A stretch of 64,000 bases of DNA from positions 1,587,493 to 1,651,492 of the forward strand of contig NZ_JAJTUT010000001.1 in NCBI RefSeq assembly GCF_022399565.1. Reading direction: 5' to 3'. The translations under genes and the position numbers were made by a program. Position 1 is the first letter of the stretch; each line of letters opens with the position of its first letter. This document shows, in pieces, positions 28,376 through 37,969 of this stretch. This DNA comes from Flavobacterium algicola. GTDB taxonomy: Bacteria > Bacteroidota > Bacteroidia > Flavobacteriales > Flavobacteriaceae. The notes under the pieces are model-generated. The model was not told the origin of the DNA. It saw only the letters and a program-made list of their open reading frames with translations, and did no database searches.

Positions 28376-29821
28376 ATGAAACATACAAAGGTTAAAGAAT
28401 TGCTTAACAGTGCCTCGACACTGCCAGAAGTAAATGCAAAAGGATGGGTAAGAACCTTTAGAAACAATCAGTTTATTGCTTTGAATGATGGTTCGACTAT
28501 CAACAATATACAATGTGTGGTGGATTTTGAAAATACATCAGACGAAATTTTAAAAAGAATTACTACTGGCGCTGCAGTTTCGGTTGTAGGAGCTTTGGTC
28601 GAAAGCAAAGGAGCGGGACAGAAATACGAAATTCAAGTTAGTAGTTTGGAGATTCTTGGAGATTCTGATCCTGAGAAATTCCCGATGCAGCCTAAAAAAC
28701 ATTCTTTGGAGTTTTTGCGCGAAAATGCACATTTGCGCGTACGAACAAATGCATTTGGAGCGATTATGAGAATTCGTTCAGTACTCTCATTTGCTGTACA
28801 CAGTTACTTTCAAGAAAAAGGCTTTGTATATGTGAATACACCTATCATCACAGGATCTGATGCGGAGGGAGCAGGAGAAATGTTTAAAGTAACCGCTTTG
28901 CCATTTGATAATACGCCGAGAACAGAAGACGGAAGTGTAAATTATAAAGAAGATTTTTTTGGTAAAGAAACCAATTTGACGGTTTCGGGACAATTAGAAG
29001 GAGAAACTTTCGCTATGGCTTTAGGTCAAATTTATACTTTTGGTCCTACTTTTAGAGCAGAGAATTCAAATACTTCTAGGCATTTGGCAGAATTCTGGAT
29101 GATTGAGCCAGAAGTTGCTTTTAATGATTTGAATGACAATATGGATCTGGCGGAAGATTTCATTCAGTACGTTATCAAGTACGTTTTAGAAAAATGTCCT
29201 GAGGATTTAAAATTCTTAGAAGGTCGTTTGTTGGAGGAAGAGAAATCAAAACCTCAGGCGGAAAGAAGTGAAATGGCATTGCTAGAGAAATTAGATTTTG
29301 TATTAAAAAATAATTTTAAACGCGTATCTTACACAGAGGCAATTGATATTTTAAGAAATTGCACTCCCAATAAGAAAAAGAAGTTCAATTATATTATAAA
29401 CGAATGGGGTGCTGATCTACAGTCAGAACACGAACGTTATTTGGTAGAAAAACACTTTAAATGTCCGGTAATTTTATTTGATTATCCGGCAAATATAAAG
29501 GCATTTTATATGCGTCTAAATGATGATACAGAACCTGGAAAAGAAACCGTGCGTGCCATGGATATTCTTTTTCCTGGAATTGGAGAAATTGTTGGAGGAT
29601 CGCAACGTGAAGAACGATTTGATGTCTTGGTCGAAAAGATGAAAGCATTAAATATCAACGAAGAAGAGTTATCATGGTATTTGGATACTCGCAGATTTGG
29701 TAGTGCCGTGCATTCTGGTTTTGGTCTTGGTTTCGAAAGATTGGTTCTATTTGTAACAGGAATGTCTAATATTAGAGATGTGATACCGTTTCCTAGAACA
29801 CCTGGAAGTGCAGAATTCTAA
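28376..29821 (+). CDS. asnS: Asparaginyl-tRNA synthetase
   Basis: A 481-residue class IIb synthetase that attaches Asn to tRNA-Asn. An N-terminal OB-fold anticodon domain (about 15-115, [15 protein letters not shown]) precedes the catalytic core. Motif 2 is in [19 protein letters not shown], and motif 3 is in [15 protein letters not shown] near the C-terminus. Length and motifs are standard. rpoN follows 116 bp downstream on the same strand. Confidence 0.97.
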   Translation: MKHTKVKELLNSASTLPEVNAKGWVRTFRNNQFIALNDGSTINNIQCVVDFENTSDEILKRITTGAAVSVVGALVESKGAGQKYEIQVSSLEILGDSDPEKFPMQPKKHSLEFLRENAHLRVRTNAFGAIMRIRSVLSFAVHSYFQEKGFVYVNTPIITGSDAEGAGEMFKVTALPFDNTPRTEDGSVNYKEDFFGKETNLTVSGQLEGETFAMALGQIYTFGPTFRAENSNTSRHLAEFWMIEPEVAFNDLNDNMDLAEDFIQYVIKYVLEKCPEDLKFLEGRLLEEEKSKPQAERSEMALLEKLDFVLKNNFKRVSYTEAIDILRNCTPNKKKKFNYIINEWGADLQSEHERYLVEKHFKCPVILFDYPANIKAFYMRLNDDTEPGKETVRAMDILFPGIGEIVGGSQREERFDVLVEKMKALNINEEELSWYLDTRRFGSAVHSGFGLGFERLVLFVTGMSNIRDVIPFPRTPGSAEF

Positions 29822-29937
29822 TAAAAAGTAATTCGTTACTAGGATTCCAAAAAAAAAACTAGAAATAAAAAATATTTAATTCGATAACATAATAATACTC
29901 AGTACTTAAGCGTCTCAGTATTTCAGTTCCCTTTTTT

Positions 29938-31407
29938 ATGCTAAAGCAATTTTTAAATTTAAAATTATCTCAGAAATTATCTCCTCAGCAAATACAGCTG
30001 ATGAAGTTAATTCAATTGCCTACGCAAGCTTTTGAACAGCGTTTGTTGGAAGAAATGAATGAGAATCCGGCCTTGGAGACTGGTAATGATGAAGATGATT
30101 ACGAAAAGGATGAGTTCGAGAACGATGAATACGAGGATTATGATGAAAGCGACGATTCGGACAGAATAGAAGCAGATGACATCAATATCGATGATTATCT
30201 AAGTGATGATGACACACCAGATTATAAAACGCAGGCCAACAATTACAGTGATGATGACGAGAGTCGTGATTCGCCAATTGCGGCAAACATCAGTTTTCAT
30301 CAAGACTTGATCAATCAGCTGAATACTTTTATTTTAAATGATGAAGAGCGACAAATTGCCGAATTTTTAGTAGGGAGTATTGATGACATGGGGTACATTC
30401 GCAGGAGTATTTCTGACCTAGTAGATGACATGGCTTTTACTCAAGCACTTTACACAGATGAGGCGATGGTAGAAAAAATGTTATATGTTATTCATGAGTT
30501 AGAACCATCTGGAGTCGGAGCTCGTGATTTACAAGAATGTTTGTTATTGCAGTTAAAGCATCGTACACCGACCGAATATGTTGATTTGGCTATTGATATA
30601 ATCGAAAATCAATTTGATGCCTTCACTAAAAAACATTATGATAAATTAATTCAGAAATATAACGTTTCTAATGAGCAGCTTAAAAAAGCGATTCACGAGA
30701 TAGAACGTTTAAATCCAAAACCTGGTGGCTCATTTACCGGTAATAATAAAGTAACAGAGAATGTAGTTCCCGATTTTGCTATTCGAATAGTAGAAGGAGA
30801 ACTAGAATTGACGCTAAATGGTCGTAATGCTCCGTCTTTACATGTGTCCAAAGATTACCAAGATATGTTGCGTACTTATAAAGACTCTCGTGACAAGTCA
30901 AATGATCAAAAGGATGCAGTTCAATTTATTAAACAAAAATTAGATTCTGCCAAATGGTTTATTGATGCTATTAGACAGCGCCAAGAGACATTATTTGTGA
31001 CGATGAATGCTATTATGCACTATCAAGAAGAATTTTTCTTGGATGGAGATGAAACAATGATGAAACCGATGATATTAAAGGATATTGCCGATTTGGTAGG
31101 TCTTGATATTTCGACCATATCTCGTGTTGCAAATAGTAAATATGTAGAGACACCTTATGGAACCAAACTCATAAAAGAATTCTTCTCTGAAGCTATGAAA
31201 AATGATCAGGGAGAAGATGTATCGACACTTGAGATCAAGAAGATATTGCAAAATATTATTGAGGAAGAAGACAAGAAAAAACCACATCCAGACGACCAGT
31301 TGGCTGAATTGTTAAAAGATAAAGGGTATCCTATTGCAAGAAGGACTGTTGCGAAATATAGAGAGCAACTTGATATACCAGTGGCAAGGATGAGAAAGAA
31401 AATCTAA
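29938..31407 (+). CDS. rpoN: RNA polymerase sigma-54 factor
   Basis: The 489-residue protein has the three RpoN regions: region I rich in Gln and Leu (LSQKLSPQQIQLMKLIQLP at about 9-27), an acidic linker (about 45-95, many Asp and Glu), the core-binding domain, and a C-terminal DNA-binding domain with ISTISRVANSKYV-like helix and the RpoN box ARRTVAKYRE near the end. Sigma-54 recognises -24/-12 promoters and needs AAA+ activators; no activator gene is present in this window. The asnS-rpoN order is common in flavobacteria. Confidence 0.97.
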   Translation: MLKQFLNLKLSQKLSPQQIQLMKLIQLPTQAFEQRLLEEMNENPALETGNDEDDYEKDEFENDEYEDYDESDDSDRIEADDINIDDYLSDDDTPDYKTQANNYSDDDESRDSPIAANISFHQDLINQLNTFILNDEERQIAEFLVGSIDDMGYIRRSISDLVDDMAFTQALYTDEAMVEKMLYVIHELEPSGVGARDLQECLLLQLKHRTPTEYVDLAIDIIENQFDAFTKKHYDKLIQKYNVSNEQLKKAIHEIERLNPKPGGSFTGNNKVTENVVPDFAIRIVEGELELTLNGRNAPSLHVSKDYQDMLRTYKDSRDKSNDQKDAVQFIKQKLDSAKWFIDAIRQRQETLFVTMNAIMHYQEEFFLDGDETMMKPMILKDIADLVGLDISTISRVANSKYVETPYGTKLIKEFFSEAMKNDQGEDVSTLEIKKILQNIIEEEDKKKPHPDDQLAELLKDKGYPIARRTVAKYREQLDIPVARMRKKI

Positions 31408-31429
31408 TACCAATCTGTTATAAAAGTAT

Positions 31430-31464
31430 GAAGGCTGTTTCAAATGAATGAAACAGCCTTCTTT
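31430..31464. terminator. Terminator after rpoN
   Basis: The arms gaaggctgtttca and tgaaacagccttc are perfectly complementary across aatgaa and are followed by a T-rich stretch. It may also serve the convergent lipoprotein gene. Confidence 0.85.
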
Positions 31465-31481
31465 ATTTACAATTTTGAATC

Positions 31482-31907
31482 CTATTTTTTACCATCAATA
31501 ATAGCTCCCGTACCTGCGCCAATTCCTGCGCCTGCCAAACCACCAATTATTGCACCGGTTCCTTTTTTCTTACTAACTACAGCACCAGTTACAGCTCCAA
31601 CTCCGGCTCCAATTACTGCGCCTTTTGCTGTTCCGCTCCATTTCTTTTTTGCTACAGGAGCAGGAGTAGTTGTTTGAGTACTTTTCTCAACGACTACAGT
31701 CTGTGTAGGTGTTGCCGCTTTTTGATTGGCCATTTCGACTCTCATTGAATCAATAGTTTGTTGTTTCACCATTTCCATTTTCATAGAATCAACACTTACT
31801 TGCTTGATCGAATCGATACTCATTTGACTGTCTGTAACGCCTTGTTGATCTGCTTTTTTACAAGAAATAATCATTAAAGAAACTAGTACTACATAAATAT
31901 ATCTCAT
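31482..31907 (-). CDS. Glycine-zipper lipoprotein
   Basis: This 141-residue protein has a lipoprotein signal with lipobox SLMIISC (Cys16). A Gln/Met-rich helical segment with repeating DSIKQ, DSMKM and DSMRVEM units follows (about 30-65), then a Thr-rich linker. The C-terminus is a glycine-zipper helix pair (GAVIGAGVGAVTGAVV and AIIGGLAGAGIGAGTGAII, about 95-137). Glycine-zipper segments pack against membranes. Location is probably the outer membrane periplasmic face. Role unknown. A TACCTTTG -7 element lies just upstream. Confidence 0.8.
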   Translation of the reverse strand: MRYIYVVLVSLMIISCKKADQQGVTDSQMSIDSIKQVSVDSMKMEMVKQQTIDSMRVEMANQKAATPTQTVVVEKSTQTTTPAPVAKKKWSGTAKGAVIGAGVGAVTGAVVSKKKGTGAIIGGLAGAGIGAGTGAIIDGKK

Positions 31908-31929
31908 AATTTTTGAATTTAATATCAGT

Positions 31930-31937
31930 CAAAGGTA
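31930..31937 (-). promoter_or_regulatory. -7 promoter element of the glycine-zipper lipoprotein gene
   Basis: Minus-strand TACCTTTG fits TAnnTTTG and lies 22 bp upstream of the ATG. Confidence 0.55.
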
Positions 31938-32028
31938 GCGTAGATAATACAATCATAAATTATACAATTACATTAAATTGTTATACAACTCCAATTACTT
32001 AGTCTTTTTAAAAATGTAGATTAATAAT

Positions 32029-32619
32029 TTATTCTTCTTGATTTTTTTGAATCGCTCGGTAATACGCACCGCGGCTCAACGGCTCGTATTCTTCTGTCTC
32101 ACCTAACATTACCAATTTATCGCTATCATTTTTTCTAAAACTAAAATGCGCTAAATTTCCGGTTCGAGTACAAACAGCATGAACCTTTGTTACATACTCG
32201 GCTGTAGCCATTAATGCGGGCATAGGACCAAAAGGGTTACCTTTAAAATCCATGTCTAGACCAGCAACAATAACTCGAATCCCTTGGTTGGCTAGATTGT
32301 TGCAAACGGTTACGATTTCGTCATCAAAAAATTGAGCTTCATCAATACCAACTACGTCGCAACCTTGGGCCAAAATCGCAATATTGGCTGCTGCAGGTAC
32401 GGGTGTAGAACGTATTTCGTTAGCGTCATGTGAAATTACCAGTTCGTCATGGTATCTTGTGTCGATAGAAGGTTTAAAAATTTCGACTTTTTGTTTGGCA
32501 AATTGAGCTCTTTTCAGACGTCGAATTAATTCTTCTGTTTTACCTGAAAACATTGAACCACTGATCACTTCAATCCACCCAAACTGTTCTTTATGATTTA
32601 CTGTATTTTCGAGAAACAT
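32029..32619 (-). CDS. tdk: Thymidine kinase
   Basis: A 196-residue type II thymidine kinase that salvages thymidine to dTMP. The P-loop is in [16 protein letters not shown] (about 20-35) and the Walker B-like motif in [13 protein letters not shown]. The lasso region reads [14 protein letters not shown]: the structural zinc site usually built from four cysteines is reduced to one, which seems to be normal in this phylum. It appears to be a single gene, divergent from the Glu-rich protein gene. Confidence 0.95.
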   Translation of the reverse strand: MFLENTVNHKEQFGWIEVISGSMFSGKTEELIRRLKRAQFAKQKVEIFKPSIDTRYHDELVISHDANEIRSTPVPAAANIAILAQGCDVVGIDEAQFFDDEIVTVCNNLANQGIRVIVAGLDMDFKGNPFGPMPALMATAEYVTKVHAVCTRTGNLAHFSFRKNDSDKLVMLGETEEYEPLSRGAYYRAIQKNQEE

Positions 32620-32668
32620 TTTGTTTTTTTCTTACTTAAAAAATGAATAGTTTTTATTACTTTGTAAC

Positions 32669-32700
32669 TTGATAAATGCACTTAAGATTTTATACTTTTG
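32669..32700 (+). promoter_or_regulatory. Promoter of the Glu-rich protein gene
   Basis: TTG at 32669-32671 and TACTTTTG at 32693-32700, spaced by 21 bp, match the Bacteroidota -33/-7 promoter. The leader to the ATG at 32820 is about 115 bp, which is long. Confidence 0.65.
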
Positions 32701-32819
32701 TATCATCTCAAAAGTAGAAAATTTTTATCAATTAATGAGCTTTGCAGTCATTAAAACCCTTGATACTTTAAAGAGATAAACTTTATAAAATATTCGCTAC
32801 TTATTATAATTCTACCGTT

Positions 32820-33974
32820 ATGAAAAAAAGATTGGAAGCTGACTTGATCAGCATTGCACACCGAATTTTACAACTTAAAAACAAATCTGATGTGAACCAA
32901 TTGTTTTTGGAAACTCAAAAATTATATGAAAAACTATCTGTGCTGCGATTTGTTGAAGAGCAATACGGCGAAGTAAAACCAACGATTGGTCATGCTGCCA
33001 TGGTAAATGATGTAGCGTCCTTCTATGACAATGAAGATCCAATTATACCAGTTTTGGTTCAAGATAATGTTCTTGAAGCAGCAACTGCAACGGAGGTGGA
33101 AGTATCTGAAACTTTAATCGCAGTTGTTGAAGAGCCTGCTGTCGAGGCTTTAACTTCTGAAGAGAATAAAGTTGAAGAGAATCTTGAGTCAGTTAGCGCA
33201 ACCGAAACTACATTAGAAGAAGAAATAAATGAAGCAATTGAGCTTGAAGAAGCACTTTTGGAGGAAGAGCCTTTAGTGGATGAAATTGCTACTATAGAAG
33301 AAAACGAGGAGTTAGTCCAACTAGAAACAGCTGAAGAAGAAGATATTACTGAAGATGATGTAGAAGAGGAGTTATTTGAAGAGCAAAACATAGAAGAGGA
33401 AGTAGAAGAAGAAATAGAAATAGAAGAAGAGCCGGTATTGCCACCAGCATTCGTTCCTAATTTTGCACTTAGTGAAAAGGAAGAAGAAGAAGTTGAGATT
33501 AGTCCGGTAGCAGTAGTTACGCCTCCTAAAAAAGCAGATGCTATTCAAATATCATTTGAAGATTTATTAGGAGCCAATTATAACGAACCACAGTTTGTTA
33601 AAGTAGATGAAGTTCCAGTTATACCACCTGCACCCATCTTTGAACCTGTAAAAGCAGTTGAAGAAATTGTCGAAGTAGCTGTAGTAAAAGAAGAGGTTCC
33701 TGAAAAAGTAGCACCTAAATCTTTTTCACTTAATGATAAACTCTCAAAAGGAATTGAGATTGACCTAAACGATCAAATTGCATTTGTCAAGCACCTTTTT
33801 GGTAATAGCAGAGAAGATTATAATAGAGTGCTTAACCAATTAATTACTTTTGATAACTTCTATGAAACAAAGGCCTTCATTGATCAAATGGTAAAACCAG
33901 ACTACAATGAGTGGAAAGGTAAAGAGGATTATGAGGAACGTTTTATGGATATTATCGAAAAGAAATTTCTATAA
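32820..33974 (+). CDS. Glu-rich cytoplasmic protein of unknown function
   Basis: I cannot assign a function to this 384-residue protein. The first 60 residues are helical and look conserved (LEADLISIAHRILQLKNKSD, LETQKLYEKLSVLRFVEEQYG). Residues about 80-240 are extremely acidic, with runs such as EEEVEEEIEIEEEP, and are probably disordered. The last roughly 90 residues form a second ordered block (FSLNDKLSKGIEIDLNDQIA, FVKHLFGNSREDYNRVLNQL, then WKGKEDYEERFMDIIEKKF). No signal peptide or membrane segment. Similar proteins with a variable acidic middle occur next to rsmI or tdk in flavobacteria, so it is probably real and cytoplasmic. Confidence 0.75.
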   Translation: MKKRLEADLISIAHRILQLKNKSDVNQLFLETQKLYEKLSVLRFVEEQYGEVKPTIGHAAMVNDVASFYDNEDPIIPVLVQDNVLEAATATEVEVSETLIAVVEEPAVEALTSEENKVEENLESVSATETTLEEEINEAIELEEALLEEEPLVDEIATIEENEELVQLETAEEEDITEDDVEEELFEEQNIEEEVEEEIEIEEEPVLPPAFVPNFALSEKEEEEVEISPVAVVTPPKKADAIQISFEDLLGANYNEPQFVKVDEVPVIPPAPIFEPVKAVEEIVEVAVVKEEVPEKVAPKSFSLNDKLSKGIEIDLNDQIAFVKHLFGNSREDYNRVLNQLITFDNFYETKAFIDQMVKPDYNEWKGKEDYEERFMDIIEKKFL

Positions 33975-34001
33975 AAGATAAATAGTAAACATTAAAAATA
34001 T

Positions 34002-34043
34002 ATTAGCCAGAATCTCTTGTCTGTACAAGAATTTCTGGCTAAT
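34002..34043 (+). terminator. Hairpin after the Glu-rich protein gene
   Basis: The arms attagccagaa and ttctggctaat pair perfectly, with an inner tcttgt/acaaga stem. The T-run is weak, so termination may be partial and rsmI may be partly cotranscribed. Confidence 0.65.
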
Positions 34044-34069
34044 AATCATTTAAAACAAATCAAAGCTAC

Positions 34070-34783
34070 ATGTCAAAATTATTTATAGTTCCCACTCCAA
34101 TAGGCAACCTCGAAGACATGACTTTTCGAGCTATTCGAGTACTTAAAGAAGCCGATTTGATACTTGCCGAAGATACTAGAACGAGTGGCAAACTTTTAAA
34201 GCATTTTGAGATTGGTACACATATGCATAGTCATCACATGCATAATGAGCATAAAACAGTTGAGAATTTAATTGCTCGTTTAAAAGCGGGAGAAACAATT
34301 GCATTAATTTCTGATGCAGGAACGCCTGCCATTTCTGACCCGGGTTTCTTGTTGACTCGTGCTTGTGTAGAAAATGGAGTTCCTGTTGAATGTTTGCCTG
34401 GAGCAACTGCATTTGTGCCAGCTTTGGTAAATAGCGGATTGCCTAATGACAAATTTGTGTTTGAAGGCTTTCTTCCTGAAAAGAAGGGTAGACAAACTCG
34501 TTATTTGGAACTGGCTGAAGAAACAAGAACGATGATCCTTTATGTTTCGCCTCACAAATTACTTAAAACCTTAGCCGAATTCATTACGTACTTTGGTGAA
34601 GACCGTCAGATTTGTGTTTCTAGAGAATTATCTAAGTTACATGAAGAAAATGTAAGAGGGACGGCTCGCGAAGTGTTAACACATTTTGAAAAAACAGCAC
34701 CCCGTGGCGAGATTGTAGTAGTTGTAGCAGGGAAGACAATTGTCAAAGAGCCTAAGAAAAAGAAATTTTCAGCAGAAGATTAG
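34070..34783 (+). CDS. rsmI: 16S rRNA (cytidine-1402 2'-O)-methyltransferase
   Basis: RsmI methylates the ribose of C1402 in the 16S rRNA decoding centre using S-adenosylmethionine. The 237-residue protein starts LFIVPTPIGNLEDMTFRAI and contains ILAEDTRTSGKLL, ALISDAGTPAISDPG, CLPGATAFVPALVNSGL and FEGFLPEKKG, all family blocks. It is shorter than the E. coli enzyme because the C-terminal extension is lacking, as usual in Bacteroidota. The amine-oxidase-like gene begins 2 bp after its stop. Confidence 0.96.
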   Translation: MSKLFIVPTPIGNLEDMTFRAIRVLKEADLILAEDTRTSGKLLKHFEIGTHMHSHHMHNEHKTVENLIARLKAGETIALISDAGTPAISDPGFLLTRACVENGVPVECLPGATAFVPALVNSGLPNDKFVFEGFLPEKKGRQTRYLELAEETRTMILYVSPHKLLKTLAEFITYFGEDRQICVSRELSKLHEENVRGTAREVLTHFEKTAPRGEIVVVVAGKTIVKEPKKKKFSAED

Positions 34784-34785
34784 TC

Positions 34786-35841
34786 ATGAGTAGGTCGTCT
34801 ATAATTGTAATAGGTGCTGGCTTATCAGGACTAGCAACCGCCTATTTTTTGAAGAAAAAGAGAATGAATGTACTCGTTTTAGAAGCGAATACTAAAATTG
34901 GAGGTCGAATTCAAACCATTATAGGGAATAATTCTGCCACGATGGAAATGGGAGCTACCTGGTTTGGGAGGCAACATCCAAATTTGTTGGCGTTCCTAAA
35001 AGAAATAGAATTAGATTATTTTAGGCAGCATACGCAAGGCATTTCTTTATTTGAAACAATGTCGTTTGTACCTCCTCAAAAATTTGAAATTCCAGATTCA
35101 GACGAACCTTCTTACCGTTTGGCAGGTGGTACATCAAAATTGATCGAAAAACTAGCTAATTACATAGGTTTAGAATATATAAAATTAGATACGAGGATAG
35201 TTGAAATTACAGATAAGGGTTCCGAGGTAGCATTGAAAGACGATAAAGGTTATCTTTATTTAGCATCGCAAGTAGTTATAACAGTACCTCCTAACTTGGC
35301 TATCAATACTATTGCGTATGTACCAGCACTACCAAAAGCTTTGACAGAATTGGCCCTTAGTACACATACTTGGATGGGTGAGTCTATAAAATTTGCTGTA
35401 GAATATGCAAGTCCATTCTGGAAGCAGAAACAGTATTCTGGTGCCTTGTTTAGTCATGTGGGTATCATTACCGAGATGTACGATCACAGCGCCTATGATA
35501 ATTCTAGTTTTGCTTTAATGGGTTTTCTCAACGGAAGCACAAATGTTCTCACGAAACAAGCGCGACAAGATAAAGTGATAAAGCAACTTGTACAGTGTTA
35601 TGGTGCGGAAGCAGAGAATTTTGTTACTTATCATGAGAAAGTATGGAGAGAAGATATACTTACTTTTTGTCCATATAATGATTTAGTTATGGCCCATCAA
35701 AATAATGGTGATGCTCTTTATCAAAATTCTTTTATCAATAGCAAGTTACACTTTGCAGGTTCGGAAACGGCCACAGAGAATCCAGGTTATATGGATGGTG
35801 CCATTGTAGCGGCACAAACAATAAGTTCAAAATTAAAATAA
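34786..35841 (+). CDS. Flavin-dependent amine oxidase family protein
   Basis: A 351-residue FAD protein with an N-terminal dinucleotide-binding motif (VIGAGLSGLATAYFLKK, about 7-23), the GG-motif segment IGGRIQTII, and a C-terminal FAD-contact segment HFAGSETATENPGYMDGAI that matches monoamine-oxidase-like enzymes. It is shorter than typical amine oxidases (around 450), lacking part of the substrate domain. Substrate unknown. The start lies 2 bp after rsmI and 13 bp before the HopJ gene, so the three form an operon. Confidence 0.88.
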   Translation: MSRSSIIVIGAGLSGLATAYFLKKKRMNVLVLEANTKIGGRIQTIIGNNSATMEMGATWFGRQHPNLLAFLKEIELDYFRQHTQGISLFETMSFVPPQKFEIPDSDEPSYRLAGGTSKLIEKLANYIGLEYIKLDTRIVEITDKGSEVALKDDKGYLYLASQVVITVPPNLAINTIAYVPALPKALTELALSTHTWMGESIKFAVEYASPFWKQKQYSGALFSHVGIITEMYDHSAYDNSSFALMGFLNGSTNVLTKQARQDKVIKQLVQCYGAEAENFVTYHEKVWREDILTFCPYNDLVMAHQNNGDALYQNSFINSKLHFAGSETATENPGYMDGAIVAAQTISSKLK

Positions 35842-35854
35842 ACATATAGTATTT

Positions 35855-36199
35855 ATGAAAATAAGCTCTTTTTTAGAACAGTTAAACCAAAACCCAACAT
35901 CAATTGCTTTTGGAGATACCATCACCACTATCGAAGCCAATTATGATTTTACGCCAACCGCTTTTCAAAACGGAAGCACACACAATGGCGCTGGAACAAA
36001 TTCTGGATCTTGTAAATTATTTGCTTTCGCGAAAGCGCAAAACTTATCACAAGAACAAACTTTGGCTTGTTTTGGAAGCTATTATTTTGATGAAGTGCTA
36101 GGCGATCCAGAAGGGACTAGCCATCAAAACATCCGAAATTTTATGGTGACCGGTTGGAGCGGTATCCAGTTTGAAGGTGATGCTTTGGCTAGAAAATAA
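35855..36199 (+). CDS. HopJ type III effector family protein
   Basis: A 114-residue protein matching the HopJ family: FLEQLNQNPTSIAFGDTI, YDFTPTAFQNG, NSGSCKLFAFAKAQNLSQE, then CFGSYYFDEVLGDPEGTSHQ and NIRNFMVTGWSGIQFEG. The family was named for a Pseudomonas effector, but it is widespread in bacteria without type III secretion, and nothing here suggests such a system. Its role is more likely cytoplasmic and metabolic. It follows the amine-oxidase-like gene by 13 bp. Confidence 0.88.
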   Translation: MKISSFLEQLNQNPTSIAFGDTITTIEANYDFTPTAFQNGSTHNGAGTNSGSCKLFAFAKAQNLSQEQTLACFGSYYFDEVLGDPEGTSHQNIRNFMVTGWSGIQFEGDALARK

Positions 36200-36277
36200 T
36201 TCAGCCATGCATTGACTCTTTTTATTTTCGAAAAATAAAAGTTCTGCATTAATTAGTATCACCTAATCACCCACAAC

Positions 36278-37969
36278 ATGCGCTGGACACTAAAACCCAA
36301 ACCGTCTGCAGAAAAAATTCAACATTTGGCTCAAGCACTGAATGTGGAAGATTTTGTAGCTACTTTATTGGTACAGCGAGGCATTGAAACGTTTGAGGAT
36401 GCCAAGGCTTTCTTTCGTCCTTCACTCACGCACTTGCACGATCCGTTCTTAATGAAAGACATGGACAAAGCTGTCATTCGAATAGAACAAGCCATTGAGA
36501 ACCAAGAACGCATCCTTGTTTTTGGCGATTATGATGTAGATGGCACTACGGCTGTATCCTTGGTAGCTTCGTATTTAAAAACGTACTACCCCAACGTTGA
36601 TACCTATATTCCAGACCGTTATCTTGAAGGCTACGGTGTTTCGTTCAAAGGAATTGATTATGCCGAAGACAATGAATTTTCGTTAATTATTGCCTTGGAT
36701 TGTGGCATTAAATCCATCGACCATGTAGCGTATGCCAATGCAAAAAACATAGACTTCATCATTTGTGACCATCACAGACCCGGCGATCAATTGCCAGATG
36801 CTGTGGCCGTTTTGGATCCAAAGCGCAACGATTGCTTCTACCCGTATGATGAATTATGCGGTTGCGGTGTTGGTTTTAAACTGATCCAAGCCTTGGGTTC
36901 GAACAGAAATGAAACGATAGAAGACTTGCTACCATATCTTGATTTGGTAGCCACCGCAATTGCCGCAGACATTGTACCCATGACGGGTGAAAATCGTGTT
37001 TTGGCACATTTTGGACTGCAAGTTATCAACGATGATCCTAGACCAGGCATCAAAGCTTTGGTACATCAAGTCAAGAAAAAAACACTTGATATTACCGACG
37101 TTGTTTTTATTGTAGCACCCCGAATCAATGCTGCAGGTCGCATTAGGCATGGCAATTATGCTGTCCAATTATTAACCGAATTTGATTTTGACCAAGCGCA
37201 AGCCTTTGCTCTTGAAATCGAACAAAACAATGCCGACCGAAAAGAATTAGACCAACAAATCACCCAAGAAGCACTGCGACAAATCACCAATAATAAGGAA
37301 GAAAACCGTTTTTCAACCGTTGTTTTTCAAGAAGATTGGCACAAAGGTGTTATCGGCATAGTAGCCTCACGCCTGATTGAGACGCACTATCGCCCTACGC
37401 TAGTATTTACAAAAAGTGGCGAAAAATATGCTGCATCTGCTCGATCTGTCAAAGGGTTTGATGTTTATAATGCTCTAGAAGCTTGTGCGGAACACCTAGA
37501 ACAGTTTGGAGGTCATATGTATGCAGCGGGTATGACTTTACAACCCGAAAATTATGCTGCTTTTAAAACTGCATTTGAAAAACAAGTACAAGAAACCATT
37601 TTACCCGAGCAACGCGTTCAAGAAATTGAAATTGATGCCGAAATTGATTTCTGTAATATCACACCAAAATTCATTCGAATCTTGAAACAGTTTGAACCCT
37701 TTGGACCACTCAACATGACTCCCGTTTTTATGAGTAAAAACGTAATCGAAACAGGTTACGGAAAACCAATGGGAAAAGACAATGAACACCTTCGTCTTTT
37801 TGTCAAGCAAAACCAATCTGAGGGACTGGCCGCAATAGGCTTCGGAATGGGAAATAAATTGGGAATTGTAACCCATCAAAAACCATTTGAAGCGGCTTAT
37901 TGCATTGACGAAAACGAATGGAACGGAAAAACATCCATACAATTACGATTAAAAGACACTAGATCATGA
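36278..37969 (+). CDS. recJ: Single-stranded-DNA-specific exonuclease RecJ
   Basis: RecJ degrades single-stranded DNA 5' to 3' in recombination and mismatch repair. The 563-residue protein has the DHH phosphoesterase motifs VFGDYDVDGTTAVSL (about 80-94), ALDCGIK and ICDHHRPGDQLPDAVAVLDP, the DHHA1 segment with GGHMYAAGMTL, and a C-terminal OB-fold. All metal-binding Asp and His residues appear intact. The stop overlaps the next start by four bases (ATGA), so it is coupled to the MFS gene. Confidence 0.97.
   Translation: MRWTLKPKPSAEKIQHLAQALNVEDFVATLLVQRGIETFEDAKAFFRPSLTHLHDPFLMKDMDKAVIRIEQAIENQERILVFGDYDVDGTTAVSLVASYLKTYYPNVDTYIPDRYLEGYGVSFKGIDYAEDNEFSLIIALDCGIKSIDHVAYANAKNIDFIICDHHRPGDQLPDAVAVLDPKRNDCFYPYDELCGCGVGFKLIQALGSNRNETIEDLLPYLDLVATAIAADIVPMTGENRVLAHFGLQVINDDPRPGIKALVHQVKKKTLDITDVVFIVAPRINAAGRIRHGNYAVQLLTEFDFDQAQAFALEIEQNNADRKELDQQITQEALRQITNNKEENRFSTVVFQEDWHKGVIGIVASRLIETHYRPTLVFTKSGEKYAASARSVKGFDVYNALEACAEHLEQFGGHMYAAGMTLQPENYAAFKTAFEKQVQETILPEQRVQEIEIDAEIDFCNITPKFIRILKQFEPFGPLNMTPVFMSKNVIETGYGKPMGKDNEHLRLFVKQNQSEGLAAIGFGMGNKLGIVTHQKPFEAAYCIDENEWNGKTSIQLRLKDTRS

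Noticed and set aside
33059..33391. A 110-codon Ser-rich minus-strand frame
   Set aside because: It is the antisense of the Glu-rich coding region (GAA/GAG reads as TTC/CTC or TCT), a compositional shadow.
35855..36199. HopJ-like protein as evidence of type III secretion
   Set aside because: No secretion-system genes are near, and the family is common in bacteria that lack that system.
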